Assembly: GCA_037447655.1 (NCBI GenBank)
Contig: JBBHKE010001207.1
Span: 155,942 to 219,941 of the forward strand
DNA from: Zygnema cylindricum
Lineage: Eukaryota > Streptophyta > Zygnematophyceae > Zygnematales > Zygnemataceae
Direction of reading: 5' to 3'
Length of the DNA: 64,000 nucleotides
Below are positions 9,561 to 19,833 of this stretch, one piece after another. The stretch's first letter is position 1; every line of letters starts with the position of its first letter. The notes beneath the pieces are model-generated. The model was not told the origin of the DNA and did not search any database. It was given only the letters and a program-made list of their open reading frames with translations. Both the position numbers and the translations under genes were made by a program.

Positions 9561-9736
9561 TTAGCATCAATTACGGTAAATTTTCTTCAACACTATTTAA
9601 ACTTTGACACTAATAACGATTTGTAGTGTACTACACCGCGAATCGTAATTAGAGTAAATTACTCTAATTCGGTCGCTCGAAATTTTGACTCTATCACATG
9701 AAATAGAGTAAATCATTCTAATTTTTTCATTATTCT
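9561..9736. repeat. 176-bp direct repeat, right copy
   Basis: Second copy of 8772-8947, same orientation. It again contains the abutting ends of two MITEs (junction near 9629-9631). Confidence 0.9.
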
Positions 9737-10139
9737 ATTTGAGGTAAAGTTTAATTAGTGTTTTTAATTCTAATATAGGTTCGTTTTAAATAGTGTGGAG
9801 TACGGACGACCTCCAACCATGCAAAATTGTACTTTATTAAGTAAAAAAGTACAAATAATGATTTAGTACAGGCCGTTATCATGTAACTGCGTTTTTACAA
9901 ATCGCGTAGTGCAAACGTCATAGTGACGATAAGCTGTAGGTTTTGCCAAATTATGAGAAAATACCTTATTTACAGTAGAGGATATTAGCGTGCCAAATTA
10001 GAGTACTTCAATAAATTAGAGTAAACTTCATAGTTGAAACAGCTCTTTCACATAAATTAGCGTTCATTACTCTATTTTTTTTTTTTAGTTTTTGTACTCT
10101 ATTTTTTTCATTACTCTAATTACGATTCGCGGTGTACAG

Positions 10140-10341
10140 TACACCGCCAATCGCTATTGGAGTATAAAACGCTAATTCGGTGCCCCTAAATTTTGACCCC
10201 AAAACCTGAAATAGAATTAATTATGCTATTTAAATACGTGGACCATAATCTGCCACGTCTCAGGCACTAAATTAGAATCAATAACGCTAATTTTTTTTTG
10301 ACGCTATTTAATCCTTGACTCTAATAGCGATTGGCGGTGTA
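10140..10341. mobile_element. Short CACCGC-family MITE (about 202 bp)
   Basis: Begins TACACCGCCAATCGCTATT and ends with the inverted complement GCGATTGGCGGTGTA. The interior has no coding capacity. It begins only a few bases after the right end of the preceding MITE. Confidence 0.8.
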
Positions 10342-10355
10342 GTGTTTATGTTTTT

Positions 10356-10939
10356 TTATGCCACGTAAACCATATTTCCTCCGTACACTTTTGTCGAGTT
10401 ATGGATCTGACGGTTGCGATTGAATGCCAAGATTCTCAACTTCGATTGGCGGGTTTCTATGTAAAATCGGACAAAGTGTTTACAGAGAAAAGATGTTTTG
10501 AGTTGCGAACAAACGGAATTGATAGTGTTGTGTAATGGCGAGGTTTTGCCGCAAATCGATATGTACCTTTTTTTGGCTTGCCAATAATCGATATATTGGC
10601 ACGATGCATCAAAACTGGTGTTATTGCCGATAAAAAACAAATATTATTAGTTAATTATCGCGATAACACCGGTACCAATAACTATCAACGATAATTGTAT
10701 GGTTTGTACTGTACAGCTGTATGGTTTATCTCGTCGTACCGAACTGCTGTTATTCTGTTATTCAAAGTACGGAACATATTGCTACACGTGGCACGCCACC
10801 CTATATAGGGTGAAAATACAATACAGTATATTATAAACTACTATAAAATAGCGTACTGTATCTTTTTGTACTTATCGTTGATAAGAAATTTGCTGGTCTC
10901 TAAGCGATAAATCAGGATTCTTGACTGTTCCATAACCGA
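10356..10939. other. Repeat-derived DNA with CGATA-rich palindromic sequence
   Basis: Contains stretches such as CCAATAATCGATATATTGG and ATCGCGATAACACCGGTA that recur at 20757-20885 and near 28820. The minus-strand frame 10356-10640 has no recognisable domain. Confidence 0.45.
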
Positions 10940-11162
10940 TACACCGCAAATCGTTATTAGCATCAAGGTTTTTTGTCAACGTTTAAACCATCTTTTCTTC
11001 GTACACATTTGTCGGGTTTTCAATTTGAGACCGCCAATCGGAACCTGAGAATGTTACCTTTCAATCGCAACCGTCATATCCAAAATCCAACAAGCATGTA
11101 CGGAAAAAATATGTTTTAACTGTCGAAAAAAACCTTAGACGTTAATAGCGATTCACGGTGTA
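10940..11162. mobile_element. Short CACCGC-family MITE with a paralogous empty site
   Basis: Left end TACACCGCAAATCGTTATTA, right end ...TAGCGATTCACGGTGTA. The flanks AACCGA and GCTATCGGTATCGG are continuous as AACCGATAACTATCGG near 20827. The insertion therefore duplicated exactly the dinucleotide TA. The interior resembles 31285-31504 in inverted orientation. Confidence 0.85.
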
Positions 11163-11731
11163 GCTATCGGTATCGGTGTTATCGCAATAATTTTTTTGCC
11201 AATATAGAACGCTGGGAATTGATCATCGCAGTGACTATTTTGGTTGCGCGCAAGCACTTACATCACCTTGTCAAAGATTGTACATTTAAAGTACACATTG
11301 GTACAAGTTTAGTACCGTTGAGTTTAAATGTCAGAGTCAGTCATTTAAACGGCATTGACTTTCAAAAAAATGTAATAACCGGTTAAAATTTTGCCGCGCT
11401 TGTGAACGTCTACCATCATAACAAAATTAACAATTCACACGGCGAGCCAAAATCTACTATAACAAAACTGCGGCAACCTGAGTCACTTTCTCACTTCACT
11501 TTTGATCCAATGTGAGAGCACATGCTCGCGAATCGTTACATTGAACTTAGACGCAAATTGAAGAACAACGCGAAATGAAACCTCTCAAAAGTAAAGTATT
11601 AGAAGTCTTGTACGGATAAAATAAACAGCACGAAACTAAATATACTTTGTACAAAAAATCGCGTCGTCACGCGCGACCAAAGCATGCCGCACTATGTACG
11701 ATTCACGATTAGATTTCAATTTTGCGGCTAA

Positions 11732-12717
11732 GGGTACTTTCGCATGTGCTAAAGTTACATTTTTTTTCTGTCGTTTTCCTCCAGAACATTGAAAAAAAAC
11801 AAGAAAATCCGTAGCCTTACAAAAAATTTGAAATTACCACTGTGCAAGTTGCGTTACCATGAAACTTTATATATACTGGATTTTGTCGTTTAGCGCGATG
11901 ACGTTTGTCGTCTAGCGCTTTCGACCCACTTTCGCGTCTTTTCACTCATCTTCAAACTTTATATAAAATCACCTCGCGAGGTGATTTTAAATAAAGTTCC
12001 ATGAGGTGATCGAATAGGCGGATGCTGTCGCACGTGTCGGAAGTTTTTTGATAATTTTTGTGCGCGGGGTACAAAAAAAAAACCCACTGCACGTTTCCTG
12101 CCTGTGAGTGACTTTTTTCCAGCGTGACTTTTTTTCATGCCATTTTTTCTGTACAGGGGCCGTGGAGGGGGTACTGACCAACGGACACCATTTTGCAAAA
12201 GCGAAGTTCGTGAAAGCGCCTCTCACTCTCTCCCTCTCCCACTACCGCGTCTATCTCACAATTCTTACAATGAAAAACGTCAATAATGGTATCAAATGAA
12301 AGATCTCTAAAAAACGATTTCTTTTTACTGTCATTGGGTGTATTTTGGTGGCAAGTAGTGAAAAATGACTAAAAAACAATATCGAAAAACCATGGCGGAA
12401 AGTTTTAGAATTTGTGACGTTGACGCTTTCATAATTGAGCGTGACGTCACAATGTCACAAACCCTAAACATCTACAATGTCACAAACAACTAGACGTCTA
12501 CAACCGTCGCTATTTTGTAAACGTCATCAATTGTCGCGTGTTTTATAGTCGTCTACAACCGTCACAAATTACATCCACGTCTACATTGGTCACAATCTAA
12601 AGTAACGATTTCATTTCTTTACATACGAATGCTCTGAAAGTAGTACGGAGAATCTTCGCTAAAAACAATGTTACAAGACTAAAGTTTCGGTACATGCGAA
12701 CGTACCTTTAGGTGAAA
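11732..12717. mobile_element. Harbinger-like MITE with central palindrome, copy 1
   Basis: The left terminus is GGGTACTTTCGCATGT, preceded by TAA. The right terminus is its imperfect complement (ACATGCGAACGTACC). Internal blocks are shared with 29218-30167: a CTGTCGTTTTCC block in a related copy, a near-palindrome around CCTCGCGAGG, ACCATGGCGGAAAGTT, and GAGCGTGACGTCACAA followed by TAGACGTCTACAAC. No transposase frame is present. Confidence 0.65.
11955..11998. repeat. 44-bp near-perfect palindrome inside the Harbinger-like MITE
   Basis: The core 24 bp (11965-11988) are perfectly palindromic around CCTCGCGAGG. The 44-bp extension has one mismatch. Related, more decayed palindromes occupy the same place in the copies at 29452-29478 and about 31850-31880. 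Confidence 0.9.
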
Positions 12718-13113
12718 GCCAACATATGCCAATGTGTACTTAAAATGTAAAGTTTTTGACAACCTGATGCAAGTGAGTGCACGCAACACAAATTGTCAGT
12801 GCGATAATCAATTCCCTAATTTTATCATGGCATGACGATTGGAGTGTCATACTGCACTCGTATGCGAAGATTCTCTTGAACCATAGTTGTCCAATTCGTA
12901 CGGATTTGGATTTTTTTCCGAAAACTACGTAGTATTCGCTTGTTTCTTAAATTTAGTTAATTTCGTACGTTTCAAAATGTACGAGAGATTGTACGGACAC
13001 TAAAAAAAAGAGGACGTTGCTTCATTTGCGCGCGCGTATTTTTATGTCCTCCAAACTCCGTCTTCAGACGGAAAGCCGCCGTTGAAGAGGCCGTAAATTC
13101 CACCGCTCGCCGC
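12718..13113. other. Spacer between mobile elements, no gene seen
   Basis: No coding or RNA signal was recognised. Confidence 0.4.
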
Positions 13114-13656
13114 TACACCGCGAATCGTTATTAGTGTCAAAGTTTAAATAGTGTTGAAGAAAATATACCGTAATTGATGCTAATTAAGAATTTGAATTTT
13201 TAAAAAAAAAAAGTGTATTCTAATTTCGGCGTTTATGCTAATTTGGGAACAACAAAAATGGAATATTTGCCGTACGATTATATACATTAATATATGTATT
13301 CTTACAAAATATTAGAAATCGTACGCTGTCGCGAATTTAAAATATCCGTACATGCCATACTAATTTACATGTCAGACTAATCCGGTTTTTTGAGCGCCCG
13401 TTCCTATGCGTGCGCGTCTGATTTAATTCATTTTTTGTAAATTTTCACTTGAAAAGGTACAGTCATGTACGGTATGACAACGACCGTACACCACACTATT
13501 AAAATTTTATTGTACTTTCGGGCTTTACTTTATTTTGTGCGGTACCTTAATTAACGTCAAGGAAAAATTAAAATCATGTATCCTATTTGAAAAAAAAAAA
13601 CAAAATTTTAAGAACCCAAATTAGTGACTTTGACACTAATAACGATTCGCGGTGTA
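13114..13656. mobile_element. CACCGC-family MITE, long form, intact terminal inverted repeats
   Basis: About 543 bp with perfect inverted repeats of about 30 bp, beginning TACACCGCGAATCGTTATTA at both ends. It is the best preserved member and aligns in inverse orientation with 8298-8841. It has no transposase gene. The flanking dinucleotide is TA on both sides. Confidence 0.9.
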
Positions 13657-13794
13657 GTTCGTTGCACTTTTCAGTTTTTAAGGGTATTGAATATTAAAAA
13701 AAAAAATGAAATTTGAAAGTCAAAATAAGGTACGAATTTTAAAAATTCCGAAATCGTTTGATGCGCACTTTTTGTAGTAATCGTTACACCGCCA

Positions 13795-14328
13795 ATCGCT
13801 ATTAGCGTTGTGTACACTAATTCCGCCCCGCTTTTTTTTTGTTTTATTATCAAATAGCGTAGTTTATTCTATTTTTTTCTTTATTCTATTTAGGGTTATA
13901 TTCAGTACGTTGTCTCTTAAATAGAGTGGTGTACGGTCAGTGTCAGACCGTACATAAATGTACCTTTTTAAGTTAAAAATTACAATAAATTAGTTTTAGT
14001 AACCGCGGACGCATGAGAATGTGCGTTCTAAAAAGGAAAAATGACCAGGTCGTAAAAAATCCCGCTCGCACATATTCGTCCGACAGCCGCGTTTCGACTG
14101 TATGAATGTACGATTTGTGTACGATTTGTCAAATTTTGTACGGAGACCTATATTAGTGCAAGCATGTTTGCGACCGACATTTTTTTTTTCAAAGATCCAA
14201 ATTACCATAACCAAACAATTAGAATGTATGATTTTTTCCAAAATTTTCAAATTCTTAAATAGCGTACACCACGGTAATTATTTTTATACGCTAAAAAAAC
14301 TTACACGCTAATAGCGATTGGCGGTGTA
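13795..14328. mobile_element. CACCGC-family MITE, second long subfamily
   Basis: About 534 bp with 24-bp inverted termini (TACACCGCCAATCGCTATTA). Its interior differs from the first long subfamily and matches, in inverse orientation, the element interrupted at 29108-30602. It preserves the site into which the Harbinger-like element jumped in that other copy. Confidence 0.85.
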
Positions 14329-15300
14329 GTTTAATCCGTGCGTGTTATGCGCATAGGACATCTATGCCCTGAACCCTGGAAACGTGCAACTATGGCAAAA
14401 AAAAAGAAAATTGTTATGTTTACCAGCTCAGAAAACCAGTAAATAATTGCCACGTCACCCAATTATGATTGCTCGCCTCAAAAAAGCTTATCGCATGGAA
14501 CTTCCATTCGCAGTGACGTCACAATAAATATCCGTGCAACTGATTTCTTGACTATTTTGACTCAAGGGGATGCCGTTGAATATGGTTCATCCGTACAGTA
14601 CGCGTATTCTATTCGAAAAATACGGTATAGTACGATTATCGAAAAGCATATCTGCAGTTACGCAAGAAAAAACGTTTTCTTTTGCAAGTTTGGACAATAT
14701 GTACGGAAACAACGGCCCGTCCGTACAAAATGTACTTACAGTAAAAGCAACTAAAGCATGTAAAAACAAATATAAAATATATATAAAAACGTTATATGAA
14801 GAGGTGTCGATTTTAGAAGTTACGAAGTTGTAAAAAATCCACACTATTAATGGTATTACTAACCCTAATCCTGTCCTTTCGTACGTTTCTTTTTTTGGAA
14901 AGATTAGGGTTTTGATTTTTTTTTTTTAAAGACAGAAAAAATATTTTTGGTTGCACGTGGAATTTTGTGGATTTCTTCTTAACAATTATATATATTGTTT
15001 TAAAGTTTGAGAAACAGAAAGAAAAAAAAAAGAAAAAAAAAAAAAAAAAGTTGAAAGAGAATGGAGAGAAATCACAAATTATAATGAGAGAGGAATAATG
15101 GAAAAAAAAGAATATGTTGTATTTTTTTTTTTTAAATAGGAAAAGAAGTTCATATTCGAATTAAATCTTCTTGAACATTTTTTGGAAAAAAGTTTATTAA
15201 ACTATCTCTTATTAATTTCAAACTATGATTTAAGAAAAACCCAAAAAGTAAAATAAATGAATAAATAAAAATAATAATTTCAAGACATCATTCTTTAGCC
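14329..15300. other. Intergenic DNA, no gene seen
   Basis: AT-rich, with A-rich runs near 15020-15050 and T-rich runs near 14920 and 15120. Short frames at 14548-14844 show no recognisable domain. The part near 15000-15300 is probably upstream sequence of the gene starting at 16818. Confidence 0.4.
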
Positions 15301-15339
15301 ACTCATTGGAGTCAATTCAGAAAGTCAACGAAAGTCAAC

Positions 15340-16817
15340 CATTCTCCTTCCTCCTCTCCCATTGGCCGCCTCCTCCAAACTATAGCCACTTCCTCCCCCT
15401 CCCCTTCCTCCCCTCCCCTCCCCTCCCCTCCCCTCCCTTCCCCCCCTCCCTCTCCCTTTCCCTCCCTCCCCTCTCCCTCTCCCTCCCTTCCCCCCCTCCC
15501 TCTCCCTTTCCCTCCCTCCCCTCTCCCTCTCCCTCCCTCCCCTCTCTCTCTCCCTCCCTCCCCTCTCCCTCTCCCTCCCTCCCCTCCCCTTCCTCCCCTC
15601 CCCTCCCCTCCCTCCCCTCCCCTCCCCTCCCCTCCCCTCCCCTCCCCTCCCCTCCCCTCCCCTCCCCTCCCCTCCCCTCCCCTCCCATCCCCTCCCCTCC
15701 CCTTCCCTCCCCTTCCCTCCCCTCTCCTCCCCTCCCCCCCTCTCCCTCTCCCTCTCCCTCCCTCCCCTCTCCCTCTCCCTCCCTCCCCTCTCTCTCTCCC
15801 TCCCTCCCCTCTCCCTCTCCCTCTCTCCTCTCTCCCCCCCCTCCCCCCCCCCCTCTCCCTCCCCTCCCCTCCCCTCCCTCCCCTCTCCCTCTCCCTCTCT
15901 CCCCTCTCCCTCCCCTCCCCCCCTCTCCTCCCTCCTCCCCTCCCCTCCCCCCCTCTCCCTCTCCCTCTTCCCCTCCCCTCTCCCTCTCCCTCTCCCTCTC
16001 CCCCTCCCCCCTCCCCCTCCCTCTCCCTCTCTCTCTCCCTCTCCCTCTCCCTCTCCCTCTCCAACTCCCTCTCCCTCTCCCCCTCCCCCTCCTCTCCCTC
16101 TCCCTCTCCCTCTCCTTCTCCCTCTCCCTCTCCCTCTCCCTCCCTCTCCCTCTCCCTCTCCCTCTCCCTCTCCCTCTCCCTCTCCCTCTCCCTCTCCCTC
16201 TCCCTCTCCCTCTCCCTCTCCCTCTCCCTCTCCCTCTCCCTCTCCCTCTCCCTCTCCCTCTCCCTCTCCCTCTCCCTCTCCCTCTCCCTCTCCCTCTCCC
16301 TCTCCCTCTCCCTCTCCCTCTCCCTCTCCCTCTCCCTCTCCCTCTCCCTCTCCCTCTCCCCCTCTCCCTCTCCCTCTCCCTCTCCCTCTCCCTCTCCCTC
16401 TCCCTCTCCCTCTCCCTCTCCCTCTCCCTCTCCCTCTCCCTCTCCCTCTCCCTCTCCCTCTCCCTCTCCCTCTCCCTCTCCCTCTCCCTCTCCCTCTCCC
16501 TCTCCCTCTCCCTCTCCCTCTCCCTCTCCCTCTCCCTCTCCCTCTCCCTCTCCCTCTCCCTCTCCCTCTCCCTCTCCCTCTCCCTCTCCCTCTCCCTCTC
16601 CCTCTCCCTCTCCCTCTCCCTCTCCCTCTCCCTCTCCCTCTCCCTCTCCCCTCTCCCTCTCCCTCTCCCTCTCCCTCTCCCTCTCCCTCTCCCTCTCCCT
16701 CTCCCTCTCCCTCTCCCTCTCCCTCTCCCTCTCCCTCTCCCTCTCCCTCTCCCTCTCCCTCTCCCTCTCCCTCTCCCTCTCCCTCTCCCTCTCCCTCTCC
16801 CTCCCTCCCCCCCCCCC
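15340..16817. repeat. Giant pyrimidine microsatellite, (CCCTCT)n with CCCCT variants
   Basis: About 1.47 kb of almost exclusively C and T on the plus strand. The first half is irregular (CCCTCC, CCCCT units). From about 16130 to 16800 it is a nearly pure CCCTCT array with rare C insertions (16362, 16650) that mark sub-blocks. It ends at a C run directly before an ATG. The 495- to 620-codon frames across it are artefacts of composition. Confidence 0.95.
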
Positions 16818-18955
16818 ATGGGCTCCTCCTTCTCCTCCCTCCCCTTCCAAATCCGCTCCTCCTCCATCGACCGCCTCCTCCTCCTCCAGTCTCCCGCCTT
16901 CCTGGAAGCTTCCCGGAGAGCCTACTGTGAGGCCCACTGGACGGAGGAGGCAGCCATGGATTCTTCCCACGGGGGAGGGGGAGGGAGAGAGGGAGGGTTG
17001 AGGCCCTACCAGCTTCTCTCTGCGGTGAAGAGTGTCCATGAAAGGATAAGTATTATGGCGGGGAGTGAGGGGGGGAGAGGGGGGGGGGGAGGGAGGGAGG
17101 AAATTTGGGAGGGGGAGGGGGAGGGGGAGGGAGAGGGAGAGTATGGGGCAAGAACATGTTGCGGTTGATATTGTTTATGTGCACAGGTCTTTGTTTTGTC
17201 TTTTTATTTGTTAGGTTTTAGTTGTATTTTTTATTTTTTCATATGATCATCATTTGTCCTTTATAGTATTTTTGGGTTTTAGTTTTTCACCTTCATTTGC
17301 CTTTTATTTCACACCTGTACTCCTACTGTTTTTCGTCCCATGTTTTCTAATGAATATTATTTCTAATGAATATTATTTCTAATGAATATTATTACTATGT
17401 ATCATTTTCTAGTGTGCTGTAATTGAAGTGTATCTTAAAAGTGGAAACATTACTATATTTGGTTTCACCATATTAAACGAGGAATATATGAGTTATATGG
17501 TTTTTGGGTATAATGCTCGTATAATAATGGGACAACCACATATTGTGTTTCCATACCTTTTCATACATTAAAATATGAATTTATGCAGTGTTATCGGTGT
17601 TCGTAATTACGCACTTATCACAATTTTGTCACAAAGTTGTTAGTTACCGTGTTCGTCTGTTAAATTTTCTAAAAGGTCTTTGCTTATTGTTTTTATTATT
17701 GGACAGTTTATCATTGTTTAGGAAGTCTTTCATTGATGATTTTTGTAAATTTTATAGCGAGGTAATGATTAGGAAAGGGAACAACAAAAAAGACAATAAC
17801 GAAAAGTTGGTATGTGTGTCACTCGCGTCCCCTTTTTTTGTGTGTCCAATCGATACATTTTATTGTATGCATATTTAATATTGTATTTAATTGATGCATA
17901 TTTTTTATGTATCCAATCGACACAATTTCTTGTATGTATCATTAATACATATTCTTGTATGCATCCGATCGGTACATCCTTTAAAGGAGTTCCTTTCTTC
18001 TCGATCTTCTTTTCAGTCGTGGCTGACTTCCTCTTCAGTTAACTACTAATGTTGACTTTTGCTCGTATATTTTCGCCGTTTACTCTCTCATTTGCCTTAA
18101 TGCTGGTCAGGAAACATGTAATCGTGTTGACTACCATCGGAGGATTTAGTACATTGCCAATAACTATTAGAGTTGATATTTCTAATTCGAGGGAATGTTT
18201 GTTTTAACCCTTAGTGTTCATAACGATATTCAGTTTTGTTGCTCAGAATGAGTCTTATTAAACATAAAATAGTGTTGTTCATCCTAGTGAAGTCTTAACG
18301 TTAATAGTTTAATAACTCTAATAGAGATGGGCTTTATTCTGGTAAGAAAACATGTAAGCAAGTTCACTACCATCTGAGAATCAGTAATTATATGAACTAA
18401 TGGTTGACATTTTTGAAACATTTTGAAACATTGTTGAAACTTTTCAAACCATTTTTGAAACATTTCGAATCATGTCGAAATATTTTTGAAACATTTTTGA
18501 AACATTTTGAACCATTTTGAAACATTTCGAAACATTCCGAAACATTTCGAAACTTTGTTGAAACATTTTCAAAACATTTTCAAAACATTTTTGCAGGTGA
18601 AAACCTTTCCGTCGACCCCGTTTTTCGATTTCAAGAGGCATGGGTCCAACGACCACCCTCGGAATTCGACATTGATGTGGCTTTATCCGTTTCCACACCT
18701 TTTAGAAATCAAGATTCTCTCAATGGAAAGGAGTTTCTCAAATTTGCCGCCGTCGTTTTTCGAGAAATGGCTTTGTCCGGTCTTCGACATCGACTCGTCG
18801 TTTATGTTCCCGTGGGAGCTATGACTTGTGTAATTTTTCATAACGCATTGAGACGATTACCGGGTTTTTTAAATGTCGCTAATCCTAGAGGAGGATGGAT
18901 ACCGAGTGCGTTGATTGGATGTGGCATTGGAGTTGTCATTGCGTCGTTAAAATAA
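16818..18955 (+). CDS. Two-exon gene for a putative small membrane protein
   Basis: Exon 1 is 16818-17064 and exon 2 is 18597-18955. Donor A|GTGAGG and acceptor TTGCAG|GT restore the frame, giving 201 residues. The N-terminal part is Ser/Arg/Leu-rich ([16 protein letters not shown]). A Gly-rich linker and an amphipathic stretch ([17 protein letters not shown]) follow. The C-terminal third holds two hydrophobic segments ([20 protein letters not shown] and [18 protein letters not shown]), which suggests a membrane hairpin. I do not recognise the family. The 1.5-kb intron carries a TTTGAAACAT minisatellite just before the acceptor. A poly-A signal AATAAA lies near 19203. The start was chosen as the first ATG after the CT array. 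Confidence 0.6.
17065..18596. other. Intron of the small membrane protein gene
   Basis: AT-rich, GT-AG. It contains a TCTAATGAATATTATT triplication near 17348-17392 and ends with a minisatellite. No further exon was recognised; frames at 17588-17878 and 17812-18042 lack domains. Confidence 0.5.
18405..18594. repeat. TTTGAAACAT minisatellite next to a splice acceptor
   Basis: About 17 degenerate copies of a 10- to 11-bp unit, running up to TTTGCAG at 18596. Confidence 0.85.
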
Positions 18956-19202
18956 CGGTCTTTTCTTTTTCTCCTTTCTTATTCTTTCTCTCCTTTTTTT
19001 TTTTTTTTTTTTTAAGCTCGGCAAGTAGTTCAAATTTGTTTTGGTAATTTTTCTGCACTTTGTAAGTCTTTACTTATTTTTTGTGTGCAAAGAGTTGCAA
19101 AAAAACGAATGTATGTATATTTTATTGTCGCTTTTAATTCTAATGAGATTAGTCGCCTTTGTAGCCAGGCTTTAGTTAAACATTCACTTTGTATTCATTG
19201 TG

Positions 19203-19208
19203 AATAAA
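19203..19208 (+). terminator. Probable poly-A signal of the small membrane protein gene
   Basis: AATAAA about 250 bp after the stop codon. Confidence 0.4.
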
Positions 19209-19407
19209 ATTTTTGACACAACATTCGACTTTTCAAGTCGGTTCAAATGGTCTAAATTTTTTTTTTTATATCCTTGCTTCAAAAGTACGATTGGATTTCG
19301 TATGTGTTGTTTGTCAAGTATGGACTATATGGTATTTTGGTTCTCTTTCATATTGATGTATGTACTAAACCATGTATAGTCTTGAGCTTTGACTGCAACT
19401 GACATTT

Positions 19408-19530
19408 GTATATGTAACAATTTCACTTGTAACAATTTTATATGTAACAACCGTATATGTAACAACGGTATGTAAACAATTTTATATGTAACAACCGTAC
19501 ATGTAACAATGGTAGTAACAATTTTATACA
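19408..19530. repeat. TATGTAACAAY minisatellite
   Basis: Roughly nine degenerate copies of TATGTAACAAYNGTA-like units downstream of helicase gene 1. Confidence 0.75.
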
Positions 19531-19601
19531 AAAGAAAACAGCAAAAAAAACTCAAATGCTATGGCTAATGCTAATGCTAATGCTGCCTTTCTTGATTCTT
19601 T

Positions 19602-19607
19602 TTATTA
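19602..19607 (-). terminator. Possible poly-A signal of helicase gene 1
   Basis: AATAAA on the minus strand about 230 bp beyond the stop. Confidence 0.3.
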
Positions 19608-19833
19608 CACCAAACGCCAATCCTAAGAAAATCCCTAAAAAAAACAGAGGAAAATGGACAAAACTTCTCTCGAATCCGAACTCTCGATTGCCTCGGAGTC
19701 CCCAGACTCGTTGTCATTGGCCCTTTATGTCAATGTGTTATTTTCAACACCAGTTAAAGTCTCAATCCAATTCAGTCTCGATACCAATTAGTCTCAAGAC
19801 CAATAAAGTCTCATTTGAATCCCGAATCGATTC

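Larger units (their letters stand above)
8843..10136. mobile_element. MITE of the CACCGC family, carrying an extra 0.79-kb duplicated insert
   Basis: The left end is TACACCGCGAATCGTAATTA and the right end (about 10110-10136) is its inverted complement. Internal segments rich in TAGAGTAAAT pair near each end. Within it lie a 613-bp unique segment (8948-9560) and the second copy of the 176-bp repeat. The original element was therefore probably about 500 bp. Confidence 0.65.

Noticed and set aside
12200-14400. Telomere-like CCCTAAA occurrences
   Set aside because: Only isolated heptamers inside MITE sequence; no tandem array.
15306-17168. Open frames of 495-620 codons over the CT array
   Set aside because: Pure microsatellite translation (Pro-Leu-Ser or Glu-Gly-Arg). 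Only the part after the ATG at 16818 looks like protein.
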